Assembly (NCBI GenBank): GCA_038207265.1
Contig: JBBQZZ010000008.1
Location: forward strand, 124,001-188,000
Length of the DNA: 64,000 nt
Reading direction: 5' to 3'
Source: JACMLD01 sp038207265
GTDB lineage: Bacteria > Bacteroidota > Bacteroidia > Chitinophagales > Chitinophagaceae
The position numbers and the translations under genes were made by a program. The notes below the pieces were generated by a model. It was not told the DNA's origin. It saw only the letters and a program-made list of their open reading frames with translations, and did not search any database. This document shows positions 44,298-53,519 of the stretch, piece after piece. The first letter of the stretch is position 1, and each line of letters starts with the position of its first letter.

Positions 44298-45809
44298 TTA
44301 ATCGTCTACTTTTAAATCAACCTTATTTGTGAGGTATAAACTTCCAATAATAAAGCACAATGCTGCTACAATAATTGGGTACCACAGGCCCGATAAATAA
44401 GTAGTCCCTGGCAATGTAGTAATCAACGTTGCAATAAATGGAACCAATCCTCCAAAAACACCATTGCCAATATGATAGGGCAGCGACATAGAGGTGTAAC
44501 GAATCCGTGTTGGAAACAATTCAACCAGGAATGCGGCAACGGGTCCATATACCATCGTAACAAAAATGACCATCACAGCTATATATGCAATCATGTTCAG
44601 GCGACTGGTTTCGCCAAGTTTGGTTTCCTTATTTACCTGGGCTTTTGCTTTTTCTCCATTGGCACTTATCACTTGTTTGGTTATAATTTTCTGGCTTGTT
44701 CCGTCCTCGAAATAATTTGTGATGATGGTAGTGTGCAATGAATCGGTTGCCGAACCCTTTGCCAGCTCTGACTTGTAGGTAATTTGCGTTCTATCTGCCA
44801 AAATAACTTTAGTGGTTACATCTGCTGTAATATATAATTGTTGAAAGATGGGCCGGTACAATAACACACCCAATAACATTCCGGCCAACATAATATTTTT
44901 TCTTCCCCATTTATCTGATAAGCTTCCAAAAACGATAAAAAAAGGTGTTGCAATAACCAATGCAATTAATACAATTGTATTTGCCTGCTCGTATTCTACC
45001 AGGCATTTTGTAAGAATAAAATTTTGTGCATAGAACTGGCTGCTGTACCAGATAACACCTTGTCCCATGGTAACACCAAACAATGCCAGCAAAACCATTT
45101 TGAAATTTGTTTTATGACCAAAACTTTCTTTTAACGGGTTGACGGAGGTTTTACCTGCAGTTTTAAGTTTTACAAACAAAGGTGATTCGTTCATGCGCAG
45201 GCGTATAAAAACAGAAATCACCACCAGCACAATGGAAAGCAAAAATGGATAACGCCACCCGTTTCCATTGGTAAATTCATCCACTCCCACCAATCGCCTG
45301 ATAGAAAGGATTACCCCCAGTGAAAGAAACAAACCCAATGTAGCAGTTGTCTGAATGAAACTGGTATAATAACCGCGGCGATTTGCCGGCGCATGTTCGG
45401 CCACGTATGTAGCGGCTCCTCCATATTCGCCGCCCAGGGCAAGACCTTGCAATAAACGCAACAATAAAACCAGGAAAGGCGCCCAACCGCCAATGGTTGC
45501 ATAGCCTGGTACACAACCAATGAGAAAAGTAGATCCACCCATTAATACAAGCGTTAACAGGAAGGTGTATTTTCTTCCTATCAAATCTCCGAGCCGTCCA
45601 AATACCAATGCACCAAAAGGTCTCACTATAAAACCTGCGGCAAAAGTTGCCAATGTAGATAATAATGCTGCGGTTGGATTGGTGTCGGGAAAAAATTTAT
45701 GGGAGATGATGGTTGAAAGACTTCCGAAAATATAAAAATCATACCATTCAATTAAAGTGCCTACTGAAGAAGCTGTTATAACCTTCCAGATTCCTTTTGT
45801 TGATTGCAT
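44298..45809 (-). CDS. MFS transporter, metabolite:H+ symporter type, with insert
   Basis: 503 residues, about 60 longer than typical MHS (ProP/KgtP-like) carriers. Loop motifs: TLIEWYDFYIFG at the N terminus, GRLGDLIGRKYTF, RLLQGLALGGEYGGAATYVAEHAP and GSLSDKWGRKNIM. Residues ~321-405 are a polar insert (TADVTTKVILADRTQITYKS ... QVNKETKLGE) between membrane helices, absent from typical members. Substrate unknown; organic acids, proline or shikimate-like compounds are possible. Confidence 0.88.
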   Translation of the reverse strand: MQSTKGIWKVITASSVGTLIEWYDFYIFGSLSTIISHKFFPDTNPTAALLSTLATFAAGFIVRPFGALVFGRLGDLIGRKYTFLLTLVLMGGSTFLIGCVPGYATIGGWAPFLVLLLRLLQGLALGGEYGGAATYVAEHAPANRRGYYTSFIQTTATLGLFLSLGVILSIRRLVGVDEFTNGNGWRYPFLLSIVLVVISVFIRLRMNESPLFVKLKTAGKTSVNPLKESFGHKTNFKMVLLALFGVTMGQGVIWYSSQFYAQNFILTKCLVEYEQANTIVLIALVIATPFFIVFGSLSDKWGRKNIMLAGMLLGVLLYRPIFQQLYITADVTTKVILADRTQITYKSELAKGSATDSLHTTIITNYFEDGTSQKIITKQVISANGEKAKAQVNKETKLGETSRLNMIAYIAVMVIFVTMVYGPVAAFLVELFPTRIRYTSMSLPYHIGNGVFGGLVPFIATLITTLPGTTYLSGLWYPIIVAALCFIIGSLYLTNKVDLKVDD

Positions 45810-45860
45810 ATAACTTAAGCATAATTAAAATTGAATGTAATTATTTCTGCTTAAAACAAA

Positions 45861-45894
45861 TAAAATAAAAACCCCGCAGTTATACGGGGCTTTT
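45861..45894 (-). terminator. Intrinsic terminator after can
   Basis: Minus strand: CCCCG-TATAACTG-CGGGG flanked by AAAA/TTTT (extending the stem) and a tract TTTTTATTTTA. It lies immediately after the carbonic anhydrase stop at 45899. Confidence 0.8.
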
Positions 45895-45898
45895 ATTA

Positions 45899-46534
45899 CT
45901 AGAGGTCTTCATATTCATATAATTCGTCGATATGGGTACCATTTCTCATTTCAAAAACAGGTTTGATTATTCCATTGTCCAACCCATAAACCCATCCATG
46001 CAGATCGGGTCTGCTTTCATTTTTCCAGGCTTTTTGAATAATGGATGTTTTAGCAAGGTTGAAAACCTGCTCTTGTACATTCAGTTCCGTAAGCCGGTTT
46101 ATTCTTTCCTCTTCCGTTTTCAACCTGTCCAGCTCTTCACGATGAAGCCGGTAAACATCTTTGATATTGCGCAGCCACATGTTCAAAACCGGTTTAAAAT
46201 CCAGGTTGGTAGTAGCCGCTTTAATACCACCACATCCATAGTGTCCGCAAACAATTACGTGTTTTACTTTGAGATGATTGACTGCATAATCCAATACACT
46301 CAACAAGTTTACATCTGTGTTCACTACCATATTGGCAACATTGCGGTGAACAAATATCTCACCCGGTTGGGTACCCGTAATTTCATTGGCCGGAACACGG
46401 CTGTCACTGCAACCAATCCATAAAAAATCCGGTGTTTGCAAAAGTGACAGCCTGTTAAAGTAGTCTGGATCATCCTGTACTTTTTCTGCTGCCCAGGCCT
46501 TGTTTTCCAACAGTAATTTTTCGTATAGTTGCAT
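45899..46534 (-). CDS. can: Beta-class carbonic anhydrase
   Basis: 211 residues. Zinc ligands and catalytic dyad are visible: Cys42-x-Asp44-x-Arg46 (IGCSDSRVPA) and His98-x2-Cys101 (VIVCGHYGCGG). It interconverts CO2 and bicarbonate in the cytoplasm. It follows the SulP transporter gene by 29 bases in the same direction, so the two probably form a bicarbonate uptake/hydration unit. A terminator comes directly after. Confidence 0.96.
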   Translation of the reverse strand: MQLYEKLLLENKAWAAEKVQDDPDYFNRLSLLQTPDFLWIGCSDSRVPANEITGTQPGEIFVHRNVANMVVNTDVNLLSVLDYAVNHLKVKHVIVCGHYGCGGIKAATTNLDFKPVLNMWLRNIKDVYRLHREELDRLKTEEERINRLTELNVQEQVFNLAKTSIIQKAWKNESRPDLHGWVYGLDNGIIKPVFEMRNGTHIDELYEYEDL

Positions 46535-46563
46535 AAGATAAATTAAAAATTATAGTAAATGTA

Positions 46564-48162
46564 TTAATGAATTTGTTCTGCTGTATTAATTTTTGCGAAC
46601 TCAGGTACCGTTACTGAAAACCCCTGTTCTTTGTACTTACTCCTTTTAAGCTCAACGTTTATGTTTTTCAAAGATGCATGTTTCATAAAATCTTCAATAA
46701 CTTCAATTACATCTTTATCAATAAAGTCTGCACGGGCAGCATCTATCAACACAGATGAATCTTCAGGCACTTTTTCCAGCTTGTTTTTAATGATTGGTTT
46801 GTTTAAAAAAGACACATCTTTCCGCAAGCGAAACAGGTAATTGTTCTTATCATGCACAACAAAGACAGCTGATCTGAAATTACTGCGCAATACAAAAAAT
46901 AAACCCGTAACACAGCCGATTATAATTCCCACCAGTAAATCTGTCAGTAATATACCAGCAATGGTCACTACAAAAGGAACGAACTGATCCCAGCCTTTTT
47001 TGTAAAACAATTTAAACAATGAAGGTTTGGCCAGCTTATAACCGGTGTATATTAATACGGCTGCCAATGCAGATAATGGAATAAGATTAAGCAGTTTTGG
47101 AATGAAGGCCACCGACAATAACAAAAACGCACCATGAAGAATAGCCGAAAGTTTTGTTTTTGCACCGGCATTTACATTCACTGAAGTTCTTACAACAACA
47201 GAGGTTACTGGTAGCCCTCCCAACAGACCAGAAACTATGTTTCCAAGTCCCTGTGCTTTCAGTTCCCTGTTTGTAGGCGTTACTCTTTGAAACGGATCCA
47301 AATCATCTGCTGCTTCGATGTTCAGCAATGTTTCAAGGCTGGCTACGATGGCGATGGTGCCTGCAGTTATCCATACCTGTGAGTTGCTAATATGCGAAAA
47401 GTTGGGAAACACAAAGAATGAGCCAAACTCGTTGATGGAATTTGCCACCGGTATATTGACGAGATGCGACTGTGCAATTGCAAACGAGGGGTATGAATTG
47501 ATTGCCCATTGATTTATCAAAATGCCACTGGCAACTGCCACCAGGGGTGCCGGAATCAACTGGAATAGTTTTGATTTTTTTACCAGGATTTTATCCCATA
47601 GAATGTGAATTAAAATTCCCGTAATACCGATGAAAAGTGCCAGTGGAATTACCTTTTTTAAAGAACTGAAGATTTCCGAAAATGTATTTTCATTATCCTT
47701 TTGTAAGAAAGTCTCATCACCTTCATAATCGGCATTGTAACCAATTAAATGAGGCAATTGTTTCAAAATAAGAATAAGCCCGATAGCGGCAAGCATTCCT
47801 TTGATTACCGATGAAGGAACATAATCGCCCAGCACACCTGCTTTAACAAATCCGAGTATTACCTGGAAGACACCAGCCAGGACAACCGATAATATGAAGG
47901 CTTCATAAACAGGCATTTTTCCAATGGCTGCGGCTACAATGGCAGTAAGTCCGGCAGCTGGTCCGCTTACGCTTAAATGTGATCCACTTGCCATGCCTAC
48001 AATGATGCCACCCGTAATACCTCCAATGATACCAGCAAACAAAGGTGCATTGGAGCCGAGTGCGATTCCCAGGCAAAGTGGCAAAGCAACCAGGAATACA
48101 ACTATGGATGAAGGTAAGTCCGACGTCAGGTGGCTGATATAATATTTTGTTTTGCGAATCAT
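46564..48162 (-). CDS. SulP-family inorganic anion transporter
   Basis: 532 residues from the ATG at 48162 (frame opens at 48225). Eleven or so hydrophobic helices bear the SulP blocks LTSDLPSSIVVFLVALPLCLGIALGS and SGPAAGLTAIVAAAIG. A C-terminal STAS-like domain runs from ~residue 440 (EDSSVLIDAARADFIDKDVIEVI). Pairing with carbonic anhydrase 29 bases downstream suggests bicarbonate transport. The long upstream region (48163-48355) contains two palindromes. Confidence 0.9.
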   Translation of the reverse strand: MIRKTKYYISHLTSDLPSSIVVFLVALPLCLGIALGSNAPLFAGIIGGITGGIIVGMASGSHLSVSGPAAGLTAIVAAAIGKMPVYEAFILSVVLAGVFQVILGFVKAGVLGDYVPSSVIKGMLAAIGLILILKQLPHLIGYNADYEGDETFLQKDNENTFSEIFSSLKKVIPLALFIGITGILIHILWDKILVKKSKLFQLIPAPLVAVASGILINQWAINSYPSFAIAQSHLVNIPVANSINEFGSFFVFPNFSHISNSQVWITAGTIAIVASLETLLNIEAADDLDPFQRVTPTNRELKAQGLGNIVSGLLGGLPVTSVVVRTSVNVNAGAKTKLSAILHGAFLLLSVAFIPKLLNLIPLSALAAVLIYTGYKLAKPSLFKLFYKKGWDQFVPFVVTIAGILLTDLLVGIIIGCVTGLFFVLRSNFRSAVFVVHDKNNYLFRLRKDVSFLNKPIIKNKLEKVPEDSSVLIDAARADFIDKDVIEVIEDFMKHASLKNINVELKRSKYKEQGFSVTVPEFAKINTAEQIH

Positions 48163-48219
48163 ATATTTTTTTAAAATGGTATTAAATGAAAGTTTGAACA
48201 CATAACAATACTTGAATAT

Positions 48220-48240
48220 TGGCACTGCATTTCAGTGCCA
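48220..48240. promoter_or_regulatory. Hairpin in the sulP leader
   Basis: TGGCACTG (48220-48227)-CATTT-CAGTGCCA (48233-48240), a perfect 8-bp stem, 58 bases upstream of the sulP start. It is not followed by a T tract on the minus strand, so it is more like an operator or mRNA element than a terminator. Confidence 0.5.
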
Positions 48241-48320
48241 GTAACAGGGAATGGTCAATTAATGAACATTCACAGTAGTTGCATATGGCTACCACCGGTA
48301 ATTGATACAATAATTTTATG

Positions 48321-48333
48321 GTACAAATTGTAC
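48321..48333. promoter_or_regulatory. 13-base palindrome upstream of sulP
   Basis: GTACAAATTGTAC is a perfect inverted repeat centred on one base, between the 118-residue protein gene and sulP. It may be a regulator binding site. Confidence 0.35.
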
Positions 48334-48355
48334 TTGCAATAAAGTGCGGTAAAAA

Positions 48356-48712
48356 TTAAGCCGAGGCTTTTGGAGGAGGTGTTATGAGTTCAAGGTGTTG
48401 TATGGGATAATGAATAATATCATGGCGGTTACCAAAACTATGCAGGCGTACCGGGTGAACCAGGGAATGCTGGTGTTCGTGCAGGAATTCTGAAAGATTC
48501 TGCAAACCGTTGCTGCTTTTTTCTTCAACCGGATTGGGAACGGCACGACCTGCCTCTTGTTCTTCTTCCAGGGGATTGTTGTTTGAAGCAACAGAAGATT
48601 TTGTTTTCTCAAATCCATAAGCCCAGTAATTGGCGGTGGTGAGAAACAATAAAGCAGCAATCATTATGATTGCGGCAACTGATTTAACTAATATAGGCAG
48701 CGTAGGTAACAA
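48356..48712 (-). CDS. Small membrane-anchored, histidine-rich protein
   Basis: 118 residues. One transmembrane or signal-anchor segment (~8-28) is followed by an acidic region and a histidine-rich C terminus (HEHQHSLVHPVRLHS ... NRHDIIHYPIQHLELITPPP) with about nine His in the last 40 residues. Metal binding is an inference from composition. Located between sulP and acs. No family name is certain. Confidence 0.55.
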   Translation of the reverse strand: MLPTLPILVKSVAAIIMIAALLFLTTANYWAYGFEKTKSSVASNNNPLEEEQEAGRAVPNPVEEKSSNGLQNLSEFLHEHQHSLVHPVRLHSFGNRHDIIHYPIQHLELITPPPKASA

Positions 48713-48865
48713 TTATAGTCCGCGAAAATAGCTGAATGAATCAATCATTCAAAGCGGTTTATTTTTTTTAACAATTGCATACAGTTATATAATGCAGGAT
48801 GTAACTTCACATCCTTGAAATAACCGGAGTGAAACAGTGTACTTTACATAATCAAACGTTTGTCT

Positions 48866-50803
48866 ATGTCATATCCATACCAGATTACCTCGCTCGAACA
48901 ATATTATGAAGATTATAAAAAAAGTGTGGAAGATCCTGATACGTTCTGGGGCGCTGTTGCGGAAAATTTTTATTGGCGAAAGAAATGGGACCGTGTATTA
49001 AACTGGAACTTCAAAGAACCAAAAATTGAATGGTTTGCCGGAGGAAAATTAAATATAACTGAAAATTGTATTGACAGACACCTGGAAAAATCAGGTGACA
49101 AACCAGCTATCATCTGGGAGCCCAATCATCCTGACGACAGAACCCGGATAGTTACTTATAAACGTTTGCATAAAAGAGTCTGCCAGTTTGCGCAAGTTTT
49201 AAAAAACAATGGTGTAAAGAAAGGTGATCGGGTTTGTATCTATATGGGCATGGTACCCGAGCTTGCTTATGCGGTATTGGGATGCGCAAGAATTGGCGCT
49301 ATACACAGTGTGATATTTGGTGGCTTCAGTGCGCAAAGTATTGCGGACCGGCTGGACGATGCAAAGGCTGAATACATCGTTACCTGTGATGGTGCTTTTA
49401 GGGGTGGTAAAGACATTCCATTGAAAAGCGTTATTGACGACGCGCTGATAGGAAATAAAACAGTCAAGCGGGTTATTGTATATACCAGGACAAGAACACC
49501 GGTAAGTATGATTAAAGGCAGGGATGTTTGGTGGGAGGATGAAATGGAACATGCAGAAACGCAGATTGAAAAAGATGGAGAGATTTCTTTTCCCGCAGAA
49601 GTTATGGACGCAGAAGATCCATTGTTTATATTATATACTTCCGGCAGTACCGGAAAACCTAAAGGCGTTGTGCATACATCGGGTGGTTATATGGTCTGGA
49701 CCAATTATACTTTTGTAAATGTTTTTCAATACAAACCCGGAGACGTTCATTTTTGCACCGCTGATATTGGTTGGATCACTGGTCATAGCTATATCGTTTA
49801 TGGTCCCCTCAGTGCAGGTGCAACTTCCATGATGTTTGAAGGTATTCCTACTTACCCGGATGCAGGAAGGTTCTGGGATATTGTTGAAAAACATAAAGTC
49901 AATATTATTTATACAGCACCTACTGCCATTCGAAGTCTGATGGGTTTTGGATTGGATCCGCTTAAAGGAAAAGATCTTTCTTCATTGAAAACATTGGGTA
50001 CTGTTGGGGAGCCCATTAATGAAGAAGCCTGGCATTGGTATGATGAAAATATTGGCAAGAAAAAATGCCCGGTTGTAGATACCTGGTGGCAAACAGAAAC
50101 AGGTGGATGCCTGATATCCAATCTTGCAGGCGTTACACCTGCCAAGCCTTCCTGGGCCACATTGCCGATGCCGGGCGTTCAACCATTACTGGTAGATGAA
50201 AATGGAAAAGAAGTTACAGAAAAAGATGAACAAGGTTTACTGAAGGGAAACCTTTGTATAAAAGCGCCCTGGCCCGGAATATTGAGAACAACATACGGAG
50301 ATCATGAACGTTGTCGCACCAATTATTTTGCTGCGTATGAAAATTTATATTTTACCGGCGATGGTGCCTTAAAAGATGAAAATGGTAATTACCGCATCAC
50401 TGGCCGGGTAGACGATGTGTTAAATGTAAGTGGTCACAGGATTGGCACAGCTGAAGTAGAAAATGCCATTAATATGCATGCAGGCGTAGTAGAAAGCGCG
50501 GTGGTTGGTTATCCACATGATGTGAAAGGACAGGGTATATATGCTTTTGTAATTTACCAGGGAACGCACGGAGATCATGCATCTAACAGCAGGGATATAA
50601 CGGCAACGGTCAGTCGCATTATCGGACCCATTGCGAAACCAGATAAAATTCAGTTTGTAACCGGATTGCCCAAAACAAGAAGTGGTAAGATTATGCGGCG
50701 CATATTGCGTAAAGTAGCTGAAGGCGAAATTGAAAACCTGGGAGATACCAGCACTTTACTTGATCCTGGAGTAGTAGATGAAATTAAAAAGGGAAGGATT
50801 TAA
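48866..50803 (+). CDS. acs: Acetyl-CoA synthetase
   Basis: 645 residues. The start is the ATG at 48866 (a TTG two codons upstream is in frame). AMP-forming motifs: P-loop YTSGSTGKPKGVVH, IGWITGHSYIVYGPL, DTWWQTETGG, and GRVDDVLNVSGHRIGTAE, with the Lys of the C-terminal SGKIMRR available for acetylation. It activates acetate to acetyl-CoA. Its stop shares the TTAA tetranucleotide with the converging plsC gene. Confidence 0.96.
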   Translation: MSYPYQITSLEQYYEDYKKSVEDPDTFWGAVAENFYWRKKWDRVLNWNFKEPKIEWFAGGKLNITENCIDRHLEKSGDKPAIIWEPNHPDDRTRIVTYKRLHKRVCQFAQVLKNNGVKKGDRVCIYMGMVPELAYAVLGCARIGAIHSVIFGGFSAQSIADRLDDAKAEYIVTCDGAFRGGKDIPLKSVIDDALIGNKTVKRVIVYTRTRTPVSMIKGRDVWWEDEMEHAETQIEKDGEISFPAEVMDAEDPLFILYTSGSTGKPKGVVHTSGGYMVWTNYTFVNVFQYKPGDVHFCTADIGWITGHSYIVYGPLSAGATSMMFEGIPTYPDAGRFWDIVEKHKVNIIYTAPTAIRSLMGFGLDPLKGKDLSSLKTLGTVGEPINEEAWHWYDENIGKKKCPVVDTWWQTETGGCLISNLAGVTPAKPSWATLPMPGVQPLLVDENGKEVTEKDEQGLLKGNLCIKAPWPGILRTTYGDHERCRTNYFAAYENLYFTGDGALKDENGNYRITGRVDDVLNVSGHRIGTAEVENAINMHAGVVESAVVGYPHDVKGQGIYAFVIYQGTHGDHASNSRDITATVSRIIGPIAKPDKIQFVTGLPKTRSGKIMRRILRKVAEGEIENLGDTSTLLDPGVVDEIKKGRI

Positions 50804-52092
50804 ACAGCTGTATGCTCTAATATTTTGGAGATACTACTGCGCATGTTTTTAAGATCGGCAATTGTATCGCTTGTCAATGCCCGCAATTTTTGTTGTTGGT
50901 TGATGTTAGATGACAAACCCCTGTAATAATATGCAAATAATCCAGCCGGAATGACTACAAACAACAGTCCAGCGATATACCAAACCCCAGCGTAAATACA
51001 TATTGCTAACAGTATACAGATCCAGGTAAAATATAACACCGAATAGCAGGAAACAAAAACCCAGCTATAAAAATCTTTCCGATAGACTTTTTTGTCGGAT
51101 ACCTGTCTTGCAATGAACACTGGGAACGAATTAGTCAACAAACCAAAAAGGTAAATAATATAACAGCTTTTCGACATAAATTTCTTCCATCCAATATTTG
51201 AAGATGAATAGGCGATTGTGCTGTCTTGTAGTTGATGCTTTTTTAATTCACCGAAATACGACCTGCAACTGTCTTCAAGTTGAACGAATGAGCGGTCTGT
51301 TATTGAATTTAATTTGTTGCAAACGCATTGTTCATGCTGAAACCTTTTATCGCAATTAATAAGCCAGGCCGATTTGACTACCTCAAGATTATTGCGACTT
51401 AGCGTCAAGCAATATTCTGCAGTTTCCAATCGCTTTGCATTTTCAACATGCAGGGTTACGGTACGCATTATTTCATAAGCATCTTTGGATATACGCAGCA
51501 AAGCAGCAGCTTTGTTTTCCAGGTATCGTTCTCTGTAAGATGAAAGCGTCAAAGTCTTGCCGGCATGCACCAATACTTCTGTTCTGCCAGCCATTGGATG
51601 TTCATATGTTATTCCGATCGGAACGATTGGTATCTCCTGTGAAAAATTCACTTCTTCGGCAAACTTAAAAGCAAGCCTGAAAACCCCTTTTCTGAAAGTC
51701 ATGAGCTGACGTTCAACATGACTGGTACTTTCGGGAAAAAAAACAACTACACCACCCCGTGATAGAACGCGACGGCCATCTGCAAAACTTTCTTCGTTAG
51801 CATCAATGGTAGTTTTACCTCCTTTAAGATGATTGTGTACCGGCAGCATGTGGAACCAGGAAAGAATAATGCGAACCGGTTTATTTACAAATACATCGCC
51901 CCTGGTAAAAAAATGAACCGGCCTTTTGAGTAAAATACCTATCAAAGCAGCATCCATTAAAGAGGAAGCGTGGTTGGCTATAATTACAACCGGGCCAGAT
52001 TCCGGAATGTTTTGCAATCCGGATACATGAATATGCCGGTAAAAAAAGCGAAGGCCAACCGTCATCAGTATTTTGGCGAACCTATATAGCAT
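50800..52092 (-). CDS. 1-acylglycerol-3-phosphate acyltransferase-like (PlsC family)
   Basis: 430 residues from the ATG at 52092. An NHASSLMDA motif (NHxxxxD, residues ~39) and FFPESTSHVERQLMTFRKGVFRLA belong to the PlsC acyltransferase domain (~1-220). An ~200-residue extension follows, with two to three C-terminal membrane helices (~325-385) absent from short PlsC enzymes. A terminator-like hairpin ends one base before the ATG, so an in-frame start at 52137 would put that hairpin inside the coding region. Confidence 0.85.
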   Translation of the reverse strand: MLYRFAKILMTVGLRFFYRHIHVSGLQNIPESGPVVIIANHASSLMDAALIGILLKRPVHFFTRGDVFVNKPVRIILSWFHMLPVHNHLKGGKTTIDANEESFADGRRVLSRGGVVVFFPESTSHVERQLMTFRKGVFRLAFKFAEEVNFSQEIPIVPIGITYEHPMAGRTEVLVHAGKTLTLSSYRERYLENKAAALLRISKDAYEIMRTVTLHVENAKRLETAEYCLTLSRNNLEVVKSAWLINCDKRFQHEQCVCNKLNSITDRSFVQLEDSCRSYFGELKKHQLQDSTIAYSSSNIGWKKFMSKSCYIIYLFGLLTNSFPVFIARQVSDKKVYRKDFYSWVFVSCYSVLYFTWICILLAICIYAGVWYIAGLLFVVIPAGLFAYYYRGLSSNINQQQKLRALTSDTIADLKNMRSSISKILEHTAV

Positions 52093-52126
52093 AAAAAAAT
52101 GTTCCGCCACATTGGACGGAACATTT
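52093..52126 (-). terminator. Terminator-like hairpin directly before the plsC ATG
   Basis: Minus strand: AAATGTTCCG (52126-52117) and CGGAACATTT (52106-52097) form a 10-bp stem, followed by a TTTTTTT run that touches ATG (52092). It probably ends the L,D-transpeptidase transcript, but its place in the plsC leader suggests attenuation is possible. Confidence 0.7.
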
Positions 52127-52197
52127 AAGATAACCAACGTTTCAGTTATGTCTTAATAATGTATAAAATATTTATATTATATTGATTGGAAACAATT

Positions 52198-52752
52198 CTA
52201 ACGCTGAATCGTAACTTTCGTTCCAACTGGTATTATGGTATACAGTTCTTCAATCTCATCGTTCTTTAGAGAAATACATCCATTGGTCCAGTTTTGAAAA
52301 TAATCTACGGCCATTTCATCCCTGTTCCAGGTGCCATGAATACCAATTCCACCCCCAATCTTCGCACTTTTTGGTATTAAACCCTGCGCCTTGCGTTGGT
52401 TAAATTTGTCATAATCGGATTTGTTTGGATAGTCAATCAGCATCATCCTGTCCCATTTATCATGTGGACGTTTGGAAGCAATTTTATAACTACCCTCCGG
52501 TGTTTTACGATCGCCTTCAATCATTTTATCATCCAGGTTCTTACTCCCGAATACAACTGGATAAGTTGCATACCAGCCTTCATCATCGTATACGCGCAAT
52601 TCGTAATCTGATTTATCGATAATAATGTAAGGAATGCCTTCAAGGCCATTGTTGAAGAACCGATGTTTGATGGATTTCTTGCTTTCAAATTTTGTAAAAG
52701 CAAACAGGCCAAATGCAAGTAAAAGTGAAGAACCAGCAACAACTCGTTTCAT
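52198..52752 (-). CDS. L,D-transpeptidase (YkuD family)
   Basis: 184 residues from the ATG at 52752. The frame opens at 53049, but the upstream segment overlaps the divergent DMT gene and the signal-like segment (VVAGSSLLLAFGLFAFT) begins here. The YkuD active site is intact: His139 (GIHGTW) and Cys159 (NWTNGCISLKNDE). It may form 3-3 peptidoglycan cross-links or attach proteins in the periplasm. Followed 72 bases later by a terminator-like hairpin. Confidence 0.9.
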   Translation of the reverse strand: MKRVVAGSSLLLAFGLFAFTKFESKKSIKHRFFNNGLEGIPYIIIDKSDYELRVYDDEGWYATYPVVFGSKNLDDKMIEGDRKTPEGSYKIASKRPHDKWDRMMLIDYPNKSDYDKFNQRKAQGLIPKSAKIGGGIGIHGTWNRDEMAVDYFQNWTNGCISLKNDEIEELYTIIPVGTKVTIQR

Positions 52753-52992
52753 AGTAAAAATATATTTGCAAAAAGACTGCCAATTAAAACCATGGCTTAA
52801 AAAATCACCTGGTTTAACACAGTTGTTGGATAAAAGGGTTGTCTGATAAAACGAAATACTAATAAGGATATTTTCAGGACTTCCGCATTTAAGAAAACGT
52901 TTGCACAACAACCCTGAAAACAAGGATGTTACCAATAATAAAACTCTTTTTATCTTTAAAAACAGCATTTTTGCCAATAATTCTACGAGTTT

Positions 52993-53436
52993 ATGAAAAT
53001 ATTTTTTTATATACTTCCAATTCTTGCAGGGGTAGCCATGGCCATACAATCAGGTATTAACAGCCAGTTAAGAATTGTTACCAATCATCCTTTGTTGTCA
53101 GCATTCATATCTTTCCTTGGTGGCACGATCGCCTTGGCTTTTTTACTGATGCTGGCCAAACAACCAATACCAGCTTTGTCTTCGTTTTCTACCATCAGTT
53201 GGTATAAGTTTACCGGCGGATTATTTGGTGTCTTTGTAGTTTATGTGGTTTTATTATCTGTAAAAGAAATCGGCGTTGCCAATATGTTTGTATTGATCAT
53301 TGCAGGACAACTTTGTACCGCTGTGATGATGGATCATCTTGGTATTCTTGGAATGAAAGAATCACCTGTTACCATTCAAAAAATGGCAGGAATTTTATTT
53401 TTGATTGCTGGCGCCTACCTGGTAAATAAAAAATAA
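52993..53436 (+). CDS. DMT-family transporter, DUF606 type
   Basis: 147 residues, the length of single-unit DUF606 (YdcZ-like) proteins. Four to five hydrophobic helices. The sequence GVAMAIQSGINSQLR near the N terminus and the FAGGLFGVFVVYVV-like FTGGLFGVFVVYVV segment are typical, with the C-terminal GILFLIAGAYLVNKK. Substrate unknown; the family has 4- to 5-helix units that dimerise. Convergent with the barrel gene at 53520. Confidence 0.85.
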   Translation: MKIFFYILPILAGVAMAIQSGINSQLRIVTNHPLLSAFISFLGGTIALAFLLMLAKQPIPALSSFSTISWYKFTGGLFGVFVVYVVLLSVKEIGVANMFVLIIAGQLCTAVMMDHLGILGMKESPVTIQKMAGILFLIAGAYLVNKK

Positions 53437-53438
53437 AA

Positions 53439-53463
53439 CCGGTATTGCTTGCCGCAACACCGG
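53439..53463 (-). terminator. Terminator-like hairpin between converging genes
   Basis: CCGGTATTGC (53439-53448)-TTGCC-GCAACACCGG (53454-53463), one mismatch. On the minus strand it is followed by TTTTATTTTTT, so it would end the sigma-locus transcript (barrel gene stop at 53520). Confidence 0.65.
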
Positions 53464-53519
53464 GTATTTACAACAACAAGAAAGAGAGAAATTCTTATTG
53501 ATAAAAGATCATCGGGATT

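Noticed and set aside
48797..48814. GGATGT-AACTTC-ACATCC inverted repeat upstream of acs
   Set aside because: Six-base arms only, no consensus recognised; kept as a note and not annotated.
52753..53049. Long N-terminal extension of the L,D-transpeptidase frame
   Set aside because: It overlaps the start of the DMT gene, lacks family resemblance and the signal segment begins at 52752.
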